Part shown: in pieces, positions 1-8,800 of the stretch
Layout: each line of letters begins with the position of its first letter
Position numbering within the stretch: position 1 is the first letter of the stretch
NCBI GenBank assembly: GCA_023230565.1
Contig: JALNXD010000058.1
Coordinates: 1-16,490, forward strand
Direction of reading: 5' to 3'
Source of the DNA: Syntrophales bacterium
Lineage (GTDB): Bacteria > Desulfobacterota > Syntrophia > Syntrophales > UBA2210
Length of the DNA: 16,490 nt
Position numbers and translations under genes: made by a program
The notes under the pieces: model-generated
Seen by the model: only the letters and a program-made list of their open reading frames with translations
Told to the model about the DNA's origin: nothing
Database searches by the model: none

Positions 1-3000
1 CCCGATGCGTTAAAGAGATCGTCGTGATTGAATGTATAGGTTGCCGCCCCGGTGGTCTGAGAAAGAATTACCGCATCGTTCCAGTCTTTGATCTCCCAGT
101 CATACAGCCGGTTGGCATCCTTTGCCGTAAGTGTCGTTGTTCCTCCATGTGCCTTGAAGGGGAAGGTAGACGGGGTATCGGGATCATAACCCGCCGGTGT
201 TTCGATCATCGATATCGGCGCATAGATTGTGACCGGCGCCGTACCCGTCACGGGGCTTGCGCTTGTTTTGCCGTAGGTCGCATCATAGGCGATAATCGTG
301 ACCGGAAGGTTGCCGGAGGCGACTGCAGGCGCCGTATATTCTCCTGTTGCCGGGTCGATTGCCCCGTCGGAGGCTTCCCATACGAAGGTTCCCGTGCCTC
401 CCTGCGCAGTAAAGGTGGTAGTGGCGCCGGAATCGAGAACCGCTGCGCCTGTCACCTGGATCGGCGCGATAACTTCGATCGTCGGCGTCAGCGCCCTGAA
501 GCCGTTGTCGGTACCGAACACGCCGTAGGTGGTGTCCCGGACCTCGATGGTGCATGTGCCGGGACCGGCTGCCGTAATGGTTCCGTCTGCGGCTACCGTG
601 GCTACGGCGGCATTGGAGCTCTGGAAGGTGTACTGCCCTGTTCCGCCTGTTACCGCCGGTTTGAAAGTCCCGCCCGTTGTGATCCCGTAAGTTGCGGCCC
701 CCATAGTGAAGGCAACCCGCTGGTACACGTAGATATCGATCGTGTCTATCAGATTCTGATTCGTTGCATCGGTCAGGGTGAGGGTATCCTTCTTGTAAAA
801 TTCTCCCTGTCCGAGGGTAAGGCTTGCCGGCGCCGAATAGTTGACGGTATCGGCAGTAGTGCTGTCGATCTCGCCTATGCTGGCAAGCGCCCAGCGGTAG
901 TTGCCCGGTGTGCCGCCCGTGCCGGCGAAGGTCGCTGCGGCCGGCGTGGACCCGCTTGTCACGAGGTGGACCCCCGTACCGTCGACGAAGACGCCGGTGG
1001 GATCGGTTACGCTGATGGAGAAGTTGACGATGGTAAAGGTCAAGGCCGCCGAATCGGTAAGACCTGCGGCGGTTGCCGTTACATCGGTCGTCACCGGGGG
1101 AACGGGAATCGTTCCGGTCTTGGTGGTAATGGTCGCCGTGGCCAGACCGTTTGCATCGGTCTGGGCATCGGAAATCGCATTCACATAGGTGGTATCGGTG
1201 ATGGTGAAGCTCACTGTCGTCCCGGCCTGGGCCACGTTATTTCCGTAGGTATCCTGTACCTGGGCGGAAAGGATGGCGCTCCCCTTGGCATCGCTTGCAA
1301 GCGTCGTCCGTGTGGCCGTCAGCCCCAGTTTGGACGCGGCCGCCGGTGAAATATCGAAGGTAGCGGACGTCGCGCCTGTGAGCCCCGCAGAACTTGCCGC
1401 CAGGGTATAGCCCGTGCCGGCTTTTTCTATGCTCAGGTCATTGAAGGTTGCCACACCGGCCACGGCCGCCTGTGCCGCAGTGCCCGACAGCGTTCCGCTG
1501 CCGGGATTCTCTGCGATGGCGATGGTCACGGTGGCGGTGCTGTTGACCAGGTTTCCGTACTGGTCTTCAATTTGAATCGCCACAGCCGGAGAAATAGCAA
1601 CGCCGGCCGTCGTGTTTGTGGGCTGCAGGCTGTATGCAAGCCTTGCTGCGTCCGCGGGCGAGATATTGAAGGCATTGGTTGTTGCGCCTGTAAGTACTCC
1701 GGAAGTGATCGCCAGGGTATATCCGGTACCGGCCTTGTCGATACTCAGGTCACTGAAAGTAGCCACACCTGAAGTCGCCGCTTTCGAAGTCATACCCGAC
1801 AAGGTGCCGCTTCCGGGATTGTTTGCGATAGCGATGGCTACGCTGGCAGTGCTGTCCACAAGATTACCGAAATCGTCTTCGATACGGACCGATACCGCAG
1901 GTGCTATAGCCGTCCCGGCCGCGGCGCTCGCAGGCTGCTGATTGATGATAAGTGTACTGGCCGCCGCCGGATTGACGGTGATGCCTGTCTGGGATCCTGT
2001 GAGGGCGCCGTTCACTGTATCTGTAGCAGTGACGGTCTGTTCGCCCGCCGTTTTGAGGGTGATGCCGCCGGCAAAGGTTTTGGCGCCGTTATCGCCCGCC
2101 TGGAATATGTAATCGTTTGGAATCAGCGCTTGTGCATCGGAGGAAGTGAAATGAACAGTTCCGGTGTAGCCGGTGGCGATGTTGTTGAACTGGTCATAGG
2201 CGGTTACAGTTGCGGCGCTCGCAACACCTGCAGTTACCGGATCGGTTATGCCGGTTACCTGAAGGGTCTGCGCCGCCAGGGGGGTAAAGGTGACGGCCTG
2301 TGTCTGGGTGATCGCCGTGGCGCCGCCCGCCGCCGAGAAGATCTTCGCCTCGGCCTTTGTCGAAAGGATCTTGCCTATGGCAACACCGGAGGCATTTGTC
2401 GTGCCTATTGTTGCGGGGCCGTTTCCTTCAGTTTGTCCGTTGATGTAGTTGCCCGAACCTGTCGCGGAGAGCACTACCTCCGTATTGGCGACGGGGTTGT
2501 TGTTGGCGTCCTTGAGCGTGACGGTCACGGTGATTCCGTCGGAAGCGGGATTGGTTCCTACCGCTGCCGTATTCGTATCGACTGTGACGGTGGAATTGGC
2601 GGCGCTCACCGCGCCGGCGGTAAATGTCACCGTAGTGCTGCCTGCGGCGTCGCCGTATATACTCGCTGCGTTAACGGTTGCCGTGCCAGCCGCCGTTGTC
2701 GATTGGAGGGCGAAAGTGATAGCACCGTCAGTGGTTGCCACCTGGATCCCCGGTGCGGCATCGGCGTCCGTCGCGATAATCGTCCCTGCCGTCGCTCCTA
2801 TAAAAATTTTGGTACCGTTAGGAACATTGTTTCCGGCGGCATCTTTTATGGCTGTGCTGGTGATGGTGCTCGTTGATGCGCCGTCGGCGGTGATCGAAGC
2901 CGGATCGGCGGTCAGGGCGATTGTACCGGTGGGGATGCCGGTGATCTGAAAATTCCCGCTTACCCATGTGGTAGGAACCGGGTTTCCTGATGTATCGGCA

Positions 3001-3497
3001 AGACCGGGTGAAGTCGCTTCTGCTTCCAATGTATTGTTAAGAGTATTTGCTCCTGCGGCAACGCTGAAGTTTATCGAACATATAGTGACAGCGCTGGCGG
3101 AAGCAGTAGAGCCCGCAATATTGCCATCATATAACTGAATGTTCAGCCTGTTGTAGGTTGCGTCAACAGAAGAAATAAACGCTCCTTTTGTCCATGCCGC
3201 ATTGGTCAGTGCGGAAAATTCCGAACTGATCGCCAGAGAGGCAGTATCGGGTGTGAGAATATTCTTGTTGTACTTGATGTAAATCTGAAAGCCCGCAAGA
3301 TCAGATGGCAATGATGCCGCCGTAATGGCAACGGAGTTTCCTGTACTGCCGGGAGCCCCCGTACCGTTGCCGACTGTGACCTCGTAGCTGGGTGGAACTG
3401 CATCGGCTGGAATAGCTGCTGCAATCGTAAAGAACATTAGTACCAACATCAGGAAGATGCTCTTCCCGATACCTGGTTTCGCTCTCAATAACCTCAT
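1..3497 (-). CDS. Secreted cohesin-domain, multi-Ig-like repeat protein (3' end beyond window)
   Basis: The frame is open from an ATG at 3497 to the window edge (1165 full codons, no stop), so the C-terminus is missing. An AAGGAG Shine-Dalgarno at 3506-3511, eight bases upstream, supports this start. Residues 1-34 form a signal peptide (basic start, hydrophobic core, cut near A-D-A). Residues about 37-187 look like a cohesin: a strand with G-F-Q-I-Y-I-K-Y-N followed by N-I-L, then S-I-N-F-S-V, as in PF00963. Then come Big_1/filamin-type Ig modules (about 188-400), a T-G-Y-T-G-T-V-H-F module (about 400-509), two tandem 104-residue repeats (510-717), another Big_1-like module, and looser Ig segments to the edge. 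The product is probably an exported scaffold or adhesin binding dockerins at its N-terminus. It lies 42 bp behind a dockerin gene, probably in one transcript. No catalytic motif is visible; any anchor or dockerin would lie in the unseen end. The cohesin call is by pattern, not a profile search. Confidence 0.85.
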   Translation of the reverse strand, partial: MRLLRAKPGIGKSIFLMLVLMFFTIAAAIPADAVPPSYEVTVGNGTGAPGSTGNSVAITAASLPSDLAGFQIYIKYNKNILTPDTASLAISSEFSALTNAAWTKGAFISSVDATYNRLNIQLYDGNIAGSTASASAVTICSINFSVAAGANTLNNTLEAEATSPGLADTSGNPVPTTWVSGNFQITGIPTGTIALTADPASITADGASTSTITSTAIKDAAGNNVPNGTKIFIGATAGTIIATDADAAPGIQVATTDGAITFALQSTTAAGTATVNAASIYGDAAGSTTVTFTAGAVSAANSTVTVDTNTAAVGTNPASDGITVTVTLKDANNNPVANTEVVLSATGSGNYINGQTEGNGPATIGTTNASGVAIGKILSTKAEAKIFSAAGGATAITQTQAVTFTPLAAQTLQVTGITDPVTAGVASAATVTAYDQFNNIATGYTGTVHFTSSDAQALIPNDYIFQAGDNGAKTFAGGITLKTAGEQTVTATDTVNGALTGSQTGITVNPAAASTLIINQQPASAAAGTAIAPAVSVRIEDDFGNLVDSTASVAIAIANNPGSGTLSGMTSKAATSGVATFSDLSIDKAGTGYTLAITSGVLTGATTNAFNISPADAARLAYSLQPTNTTAGVAISPAVAIQIEDQYGNLVNSTATVTIAIAENPGSGTLSGTAAQAAVAGVATFNDLSIEKAGTGYTLAASSAGLTGATSATFDISPAAASKLGLTATRTTLASDAKGSAILSAQVQDTYGNNVAQAGTTVSFTITDTTYVNAISDAQTDANGLATATITTKTGTIPVPPVTTDVTATAAGLTDSAALTFTIVNFSISVTDPTGVFVDGTGVHLVTSGSTPAAATFAGTGGTPGNYRWALASIGEIDSTTADTVNYSAPASLTLGQGEFYKKDTLTLTDATNQNLIDTIDIYVYQRVAFTMGAATYGITTGGTFKPAVTGGTGQYTFQSSNAAVATVAADGTITAAGPGTCTIEVRDTTYGVFGTDNGFRALTPTIEVIAPIQVTGAAVLDSGATTTFTAQGGTGTFVWEASDGAIDPATGEYTAPAVASGNLPVTIIAYDATYGKTSASPVTGTAPVTIYAPISMIETPAGYDPDTPSTFPFKAHGGTTTLTAKDANRLYDWEIKDWNDAVILSQTTGAATYTFNHDDLFNAS
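1347..1970 (-). repeat. Two tandem 312-bp (104-residue) Ig-like repeats inside the cohesin gene
   Basis: Residues 510-613 (1970..1659) and 614-717 (1658..1347) align without gaps over 104 positions, with about 66 identities by hand count. The conserved core is E-D-x-x-G-N-L-V, then N-P-G-S-G-T-L-S-G, then D-L-S-I-x-K-A-G-T-G-Y-T-L. A third, diverged copy appears to begin after 1347 with the same S-P-A-A-A-S start. This module type is common in long bacterial adhesin-like proteins. The in-frame exact period points to tandem duplication. Confidence 0.9.
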
Positions 3498-3539
3498 GAT
3501 AATCGCTCCTTTTCTAATTTATATTTAATATTTTGTTTG

Positions 3540-5609
3540 TTAATCCAGGCCCAACGAAAGTCTCGCTACTTTTACTACATCGAAAACATTGATGTTACCG
3601 TCACCGGTGAGATCTGCCAAAACGGCGATGTACGTTCCAGTGTTGTCGAGCCCCAGAGAAGCACGGGCTACTTTTACTACATCAAAGACATTGATGACGC
3701 CGCTGCCGTCGACATCGCCCATTTCGCCGCCGGATGCACTGAAAGTAACCGGCGATCCGGTGAGACCCGTTGCGGTTGCCGTGACGGTATTAGTCCCGGC
3801 GGAGGGTGTGAGTGTCGTTGAAGTTTTGCCGTCGCTTCCAGTTGTCACGCTGCTTGCGGAGAGGGACCCTGTTCCTTCAGTGACGGCGAAGGTGACCGTC
3901 GTGCCGAGCACCGGGTTGTCATAGGCGTCGGTGACGAGGACCACGAAGGGGTTCGTCAGGGCCGTGGCCGGTGTGCCCGTCTGACCGTTTCCGGAGACAT
4001 AGGATATTGTGGCGGCGCCACCCGCCGTTGCTGTGAGAGTGAACGTGCGCGGTGAGCCGATGACAGATACGGGGGTTTGATCTGCAGTTGTGTCGAGGTC
4101 ACTGTTGCCGTCTCTGTTTGTGCAGGTGGCGGTGATAGTGTAGGTTCCCGCTTTCTGTCCCACGTATAAGGGTGCGGACGCGTCGCCGTTTACGTCCGTA
4201 AGTGCCTGGTATGTGGTGACCGGATCGTTTGGCGAGAAGGAGGCTTTTGTGTAATCGCCCATCGTCGGATCGGCGGTGATGGCGAAATCGATAACATAAT
4301 CGGCGGCCGATCCGTCAGCCGTAATCTTGATTTCAAGATTTGCCGCCTGCGCACCTGCGGTGACGCTCTGGCTGTTGCCTGCATTGATGGCAAGAGATGC
4401 AGATGTTACGTTAACGGAAGCGTCAGCGGTCTGGTTCCTGCTGTCGGTCACCCGTACCGTTGCCACTCCCGTGTTCGATGACGAAGCAGTGAAAAGGCCG
4501 CTGCTGTTAATGAGGCAGCCGTCTGCAGTGGAAGCGAGAATAGACCACGAATATGGAGGCGTTCCGTAGGATGCGGTGAATTGCTGCGTCTGCGATTTCG
4601 AAAGAGTGACGGAAACCGGAGAAACGGTCAGTTCCGTGACGGTTTTTACCTGTGAAGTCGCGGTGCTGGAGGCTCCGTCCGTTACCCGCACTCTGAAGGT
4701 TCCGGGGCCGACGGCGCTTACAAGACACTGGGAATCGCTCAAGGAGTCAATGGCGGCTACGTTGCCCTGGCCTGCATCGGTGCCGTCGAGGTTTTTCTCT
4801 TCGATAACGGCCCATGTGTAACTTGCGACCCCCCCTGTGCGCGTAAAGGTCATCTGATCACCGCCGACGGTGATCTCGGTCTGCGATGAACTGACTGAAA
4901 GGGCGTCCACGGCAAGGGTGATGGTGTCATTGGCCTGGCTGATATTGCCGGCGAGATCCTTGAACTGGACGTAGACCGTTTTGGTGCCGTTGCCGGTGGT
5001 GAGCGTCCATGCTTTCGAATTCGCGAAGGTCTCCCAGGCACCGCCCGCTCCGTAGTTGGTATTGCTGATGTACATCTGGACCGGCCCGCCGGGATTGTTG
5101 GGCGGCGCACTTCCGCCGAGGGCGAGGGTCACATTGATACTGCTGGTGCTCTCTCCGCCGGCATTGATCGAAACGGTGGTATTCAGGGGCGCCGTGTCGT
5201 CGATGTAGTAGGGCCCCTTTTTGACTGTTGCGCCGCTTGTGCCGTCCGTAAAAAAGGCCTTGATATAGAAATAATAGGCCTGGCCGTTTTTGCCGGTGTA
5301 AGAGGCGCTGTCTATACCGGTGATGTTGGCGGTGCCCGAGATCATCTGGTCGAGCAGGGTGTCGCTCGCGCTGGTGCTGAATTTGTAATTGTAGCCCGCA
5401 AGCGTTTTTCCCGTCCATGCCGCCGCAGTCCATGCCATTGATATTTTAGTCTTTTGTGAATTCTGGTCGATCGTGTTCAGGGTGTGGCTGGTGCTTCTGA
5501 GGTTTGATACTTCTCCCTCCGCGGCAAGCGCCGCTGCTGCACCGAAAATGAGAATGACAACCGCCAGCATGATTGTTAGTGCTGCTTTCCTCGTCCTCGC
5601 GTGGTTCAT
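3540..5609 (-). CDS. Secreted Ig-like protein with C-terminal type I dockerin
   Basis: This is a complete 689-residue protein. The ATG at 5609 has a GAGGAGG Shine-Dalgarno (5614-5620) about four bases upstream. Residues 1-30 form a signal peptide with an A-L-A-A cut site. Residues about 34-135 resemble a fibronectin-III-like fold; 140-235 carry the K-D-L-A-G-N motif of extracellular Ig-like repeats; 237-325 and 326-403 are Ig/Big_2-like, each with a P-x-S-W or Y-T-W core; 404-520 and 521-626 are Big_1/invasin-like. Residues 630-689 are a dockerin: loop 1 D632-x-D634-x-S636-x5-N640-x2-D643 and loop 2 D-L-T-G-D-G-N-I-N-x2-D, each followed by the same helix with K-V-A-R. The dockerin should bind a cohesin in a calcium-dependent way, tethering the Ig rod to a scaffold. 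The next gene, 42 bp on, encodes a cohesin, and another cohesin lies upstream, so partners are at hand. No enzyme or membrane anchor is visible. The ligand of the Ig part is unknown. Confidence 0.95.
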   Translation of the reverse strand: MNHARTRKAALTIMLAVVILIFGAAAALAAEGEVSNLRSTSHTLNTIDQNSQKTKISMAWTAAAWTGKTLAGYNYKFSTSASDTLLDQMISGTANITGIDSASYTGKNGQAYYFYIKAFFTDGTSGATVKKGPYYIDDTAPLNTTVSINAGGESTSSINVTLALGGSAPPNNPGGPVQMYISNTNYGAGGAWETFANSKAWTLTTGNGTKTVYVQFKDLAGNISQANDTITLAVDALSVSSSQTEITVGGDQMTFTRTGGVASYTWAVIEEKNLDGTDAGQGNVAAIDSLSDSQCLVSAVGPGTFRVRVTDGASSTATSQVKTVTELTVSPVSVTLSKSQTQQFTASYGTPPYSWSILASTADGCLINSSGLFTASSSNTGVATVRVTDSRNQTADASVNVTSASLAINAGNSQSVTAGAQAANLEIKITADGSAADYVIDFAITADPTMGDYTKASFSPNDPVTTYQALTDVNGDASAPLYVGQKAGTYTITATCTNRDGNSDLDTTADQTPVSVIGSPRTFTLTATAGGAATISYVSGNGQTGTPATALTNPFVVLVTDAYDNPVLGTTVTFAVTEGTGSLSASSVTTGSDGKTSTTLTPSAGTNTVTATATGLTGSPVTFSASGGEMGDVDGSGVINVFDVVKVARASLGLDNTGTYIAVLADLTGDGNINVFDVVKVARLSLGLD
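3565..3696 (-). repeat. Internal duplication of the dockerin calcium loop and helix
   Basis: Positions 3565-3594 and 3667-3696 match at 28 of 30 bases, 102 bp (34 codons) apart. Both encode the loop end N-V-F-D plus helix V-V-K-V-A. Dockerins consist of two EF-hand-like repeats related by near two-fold symmetry; here the symmetry is visible even in the DNA, implying recent duplication or strong constraint. Confidence 0.85.
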
Positions 5610-5656
5610 GGTTCCTCCTCAATATCGGGATTCATTCAAAATTATCTGACCGCAGT

Positions 5657-5675
5657 TTGAAAAACCGGTTTTCAA
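5657..5675. repeat. Inverted repeat upstream of the dockerin gene
   Basis: Arms TTGAAAA (5657-5663) and TTTTCAA (5669-5675) are perfectly complementary around a five-base centre. The site lies about 50 bp upstream of the ATG at 5609. It could be a protein-binding site or a leader hairpin; no T-run follows on the minus strand, so a terminator is unlikely. Confidence 0.4.
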
Positions 5676-5702
5676 GTCTGACGGGTTCTTGTTTTGTTAT
5701 TG

Positions 5703-5786
5703 CCCTTCCCTTAAAGGGAGAGGGGATGAAAGGGATAGTTTTAAATCACCCTCACCCTGACCCTCTCCCTTCAAGGGAGAGGGTGG
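5703..5786. repeat. Extragenic GC-rich palindromic repeat (REP-like)
   Basis: Non-coding DNA between two genes holds a C-rich/G-rich palindrome. The clear hairpin is CCCTCTCCC (5761-5769), loop TTCAA, GGGAGAGGG (5775-5783), preceded by CACCCTGA. A weaker related copy lies at 5703-5725. The same consensus recurs at 12401-12493, so it is a dispersed family. Sequences of this look are familiar in intergenic DNA of many Proteobacteria. No transposase is visible. Confidence 0.7.
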
Positions 5787-5795
5787 TGTGGTGTT

Positions 5796-5817
5796 GTCCG
5801 GCGGTCTTCCGCCGGAC
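5796..5817 (-). terminator. Stem-loop directly after the 1707-residue gene
   Basis: A perfect 9-bp stem, GTCCGGCGG (5796-5804) with CCGCCGGAC (5809-5817), encloses a four-base loop and starts 13 bases past the stop codon at 5830-5832. No T-run follows on the minus strand, so it may be a weak terminator or a 3'-end stabiliser rather than a classical intrinsic terminator. If so, the dockerin gene downstream would be read partly as a separate unit. Confidence 0.5.
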
Positions 5818-5829
5818 CGGTATTTCTTT

Positions 5830-8800
5830 TTATTGTGCTGTCAATTTAACTGTAATTTCCGTGCCCGGCTGGACAGTTCCCGCGAGGCTTCTGTTATTTT
5901 CGGCAGTTGCGTTGTTGCCGCTGTCATCGACGTACCAGGCCGTGGCATAGCCTGTCATTTCTACCTGAATATTGTAGTTGCCTGACGCGAGTCCCTTGAT
6001 TTCGAACTTGCCGTCGGCGCCGGTAAAGAAGTTATTCACCCAGTCGCCGTTATTGGCCGATCCCGCCCGGAAAAGTTTGACTTTTGCATTTGCGAGAGGC
6101 GAGTCACCTGTCGATTTGATGTAACCCGTAATGGTCTGGCCTGCGCTGAGCTCGAAATCAACCGTATTGCCCACGGATTTACCCGATTTCGAAAACTCTG
6201 CCAGTCCCAGGGAAACCGGCGGGTAGACAGTCACCACGTAATCGGATGCGGTCACACCGCCCGAAGTCTTTTGTGCGAGGCCGTCTATCGTGTAGGCTCC
6301 ATTGGTTGTCGTTACCCCGGTTCCGCCGGACTGTGCGGTAAGGGACCAAGCATAGACAAGCACGTTCGCCTGGGGAATACCATTGTATTTGACGGTTCCC
6401 GAGATCGAACCTCCGGAAGACAGCGTGAAGTTTATCCCTGTCACATCGTCTGTGACGTTCGATACCGTCCGGGTTTCACCGAAATAACTGCCCTGGGGCC
6501 AGACGGATACCTCGTAGTCGCTTCCGGAAGAGAGGCCTGTAATCGTGTAAGAACCGCCGCTTCCGGTTACGGCTGCGCCATAGGACCCGGAGAGCTGAGA
6601 CCAGGCATCGACCCAGATATTTGCGATGCCGTTGCCTGATGCGTCTTTCACGGTTCCCGAAATCGATACCCCGTCATCCAGCGTGAAGGCCTGAGCTGTT
6701 TGCGACGTATTGCCGGAGTTCAGCGTCAGCGTATCCTCGATGGTCTGGTAGGTCGGATCGTTCGGCCAGATCATGATCTGGTAGTCGCCGGCCGCAAGAC
6801 CGCTGATGGAAAAGGTGCCATCGGTCTTCAGTTCCGTCCACTTGTAGGTTCCGGCATTCCAGAGGTCGACGCCGCCGCCGCCTGTGTAGGCGCTGGCATC
6901 GGGCTTCAGGACCTTCCCGTAGAAGGTGAAGCCCGAACCGAGGGTGAAGTTGACTACATCACCCGGTTTTTTGTTGTTCTGCGTCACCGGCCGGTAATCG
7001 CCGCTGTTCGGATAGGCGGTGACCTGATAGTCGGTGGTGCCCTTGATAAGCTGTTTCACTGCATAGCGGCCCTGGACATCGGTCATGGCGCCGCTTCCGT
7101 ATCCCAGTGTCGGCGACCAGACGTCGATCCAGACATTGGAGAGAGCCTTGCCGGCTACATCGGTGACGGTTCCGGTGATCGATCCGCCCTTGCTCAGGGT
7201 CAGATTGACGCCCGTCACGTCGCCCGCCGACACATCAACCAGTGTGGCCTTGTCCCAGGAAGGTGTCGATGCCGTGCTGTTGTAGAAAACGGGGATATAT
7301 CCTTCCTTGCCGGCGGTCACGCGGTAATCCGTCGCCTCCGCCAGGCCGGTAATTTTATACGCTCCATTGACATCGGTCACAGCGCCGCCCCAGGAATAGG
7401 TGGTATCGGACCAGGCGTCGACCCAGATGCCCGTAAGGAGCGGATTCGGGGCGGTAACGCCTTCCAGGGTGACAGTACCGGAGATAGAGTGTCCCATATC
7501 GACCGTGAAATTGATGTCGTCACGGTTTCCTCCGGTGAGACTTATTTTTACCGCCTCGCTCCAGTTCGTCGTGCCGCCTTCTGCGGTGTAGAAAAGTGTC
7601 ATAATGTTGGTGCCGTCGGCTTCGTTGTAGCCCCAGACCGACACGATGTAATCGGTTACGTCACTCTTGAGCCCCTTGATCTGGTATGTGTAGCCGTCCA
7701 CACTGTTCCAGACAGCCTGGACACCGCCCCAGGAGTAGGTGCTTTCGGACCAGGCATCGACCCAGAGGTACCATCCCTCTTCGGAAATACCGGTAATGGT
7801 TCCCGAGATGGTGGCGCCGGCGGAATACACAACAGGGTCGATGGCCGTAGTGCCGTCGCCGCTTGTCACTCCCGTCTTGGTGAACTCTCCGTATTCCGAG
7901 GACCAGATATAGACCTCGAAATCGCTCGCCTGGGCGAGGCCGGTGATTGTGAAATTACCAAGGGCGTCGGTTCGCGCCTCACCCCAGGAGCCTGTCGAAG
8001 GCGACCAGACATTAACCCAGGCGCCCACAATTGGATCGCTGTTGCTGTCGCTGACGTTCCCCTTGATGGTCCTGCCCGTCAGGGCGGAGAAATCAAAGTC
8101 GACATCTGTCGCGGTCGGGGCCGGTGTTACCGGACTGCCGTAGGTGATGGGCGCCTTGTTCGGCGGATAGACGGTCACGGTATAATCGGCGCCGGCCGTG
8201 AGCCCCTTGATTTCGTAGGTACCATCAATCTTGGTGCTGGCGCCTCCCCAGAGGCCGGTTTCGGACCAGGCGTCCACCCAGACGTTGCGGACACCGGTGG
8301 AACCGTCGGTGGTTACCGTTCCGGTGATCTTCCCTCCCTCGGAGAGGGCGAGGTCGATACCGGTTTGCGACCCGCCGGAGATATCCACGAGCGTAGCGGT
8401 GTCCCAGCTCGTGCCGCCGTAGAAGGTCTGGGTATAGGGAAGGGTGGACATCGGATCGGGCCAGTAGGACACGCGGTAATCGCTTGCAGGATTAAGCCCC
8501 GTGATCTTGTACTCACCGTTTCCGTCGGTCTGGGCATTGCCCCAGTTATAAGTTGTATCTGAATAGGCTTCTATCCAGATGCCAGTCACCGGTAAACCGG
8601 TTACGCTGTCGGTAACCCTTCCCGCGATATAATTGCCGCTGGAGAGGACGAAGTCGATGCCGTTCACATTCGCCGTAAGCTCAATCGGCGTGGCCGTCTC
8701 CAGAGACGAGGCGTTCTGCCAGTACTGGGGCTGGAAGCCGGCCGGCGAGACATATACCACGTAATCATTGGCGGGCGGTAACCCTGTAATGTAATACGTT

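Noticed and set aside
24..1349. Plus-strand open frame of 441 codons
   Set aside because: It lies fully inside the minus-strand cohesin gene, and its product is Cys/Arg/Gly-rich with no domain. It is a shadow of the opposite strand's codon use.
2130..2876. Plus-strand open frame of 248 codons
   Set aside because: It is antisense to the Ig-like repeats of the cohesin protein, with a low-complexity Cys/Arg/Gly-rich product.
5601..5700. Promoter of the dockerin gene using GATAAT at 5641-5646
   Set aside because: No acceptable -35 box lies 16-18 bases upstream on the minus strand, so I did not list it.
6700..8562. Plus-strand open frame of 620 codons
   Set aside because: It is antisense to the W-V-D-A-W-S repeat array, whose biased codons avoid reverse stops. 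Its apparent periodicity mirrors the real repeats, and there is no Shine-Dalgarno or recognisable domain.
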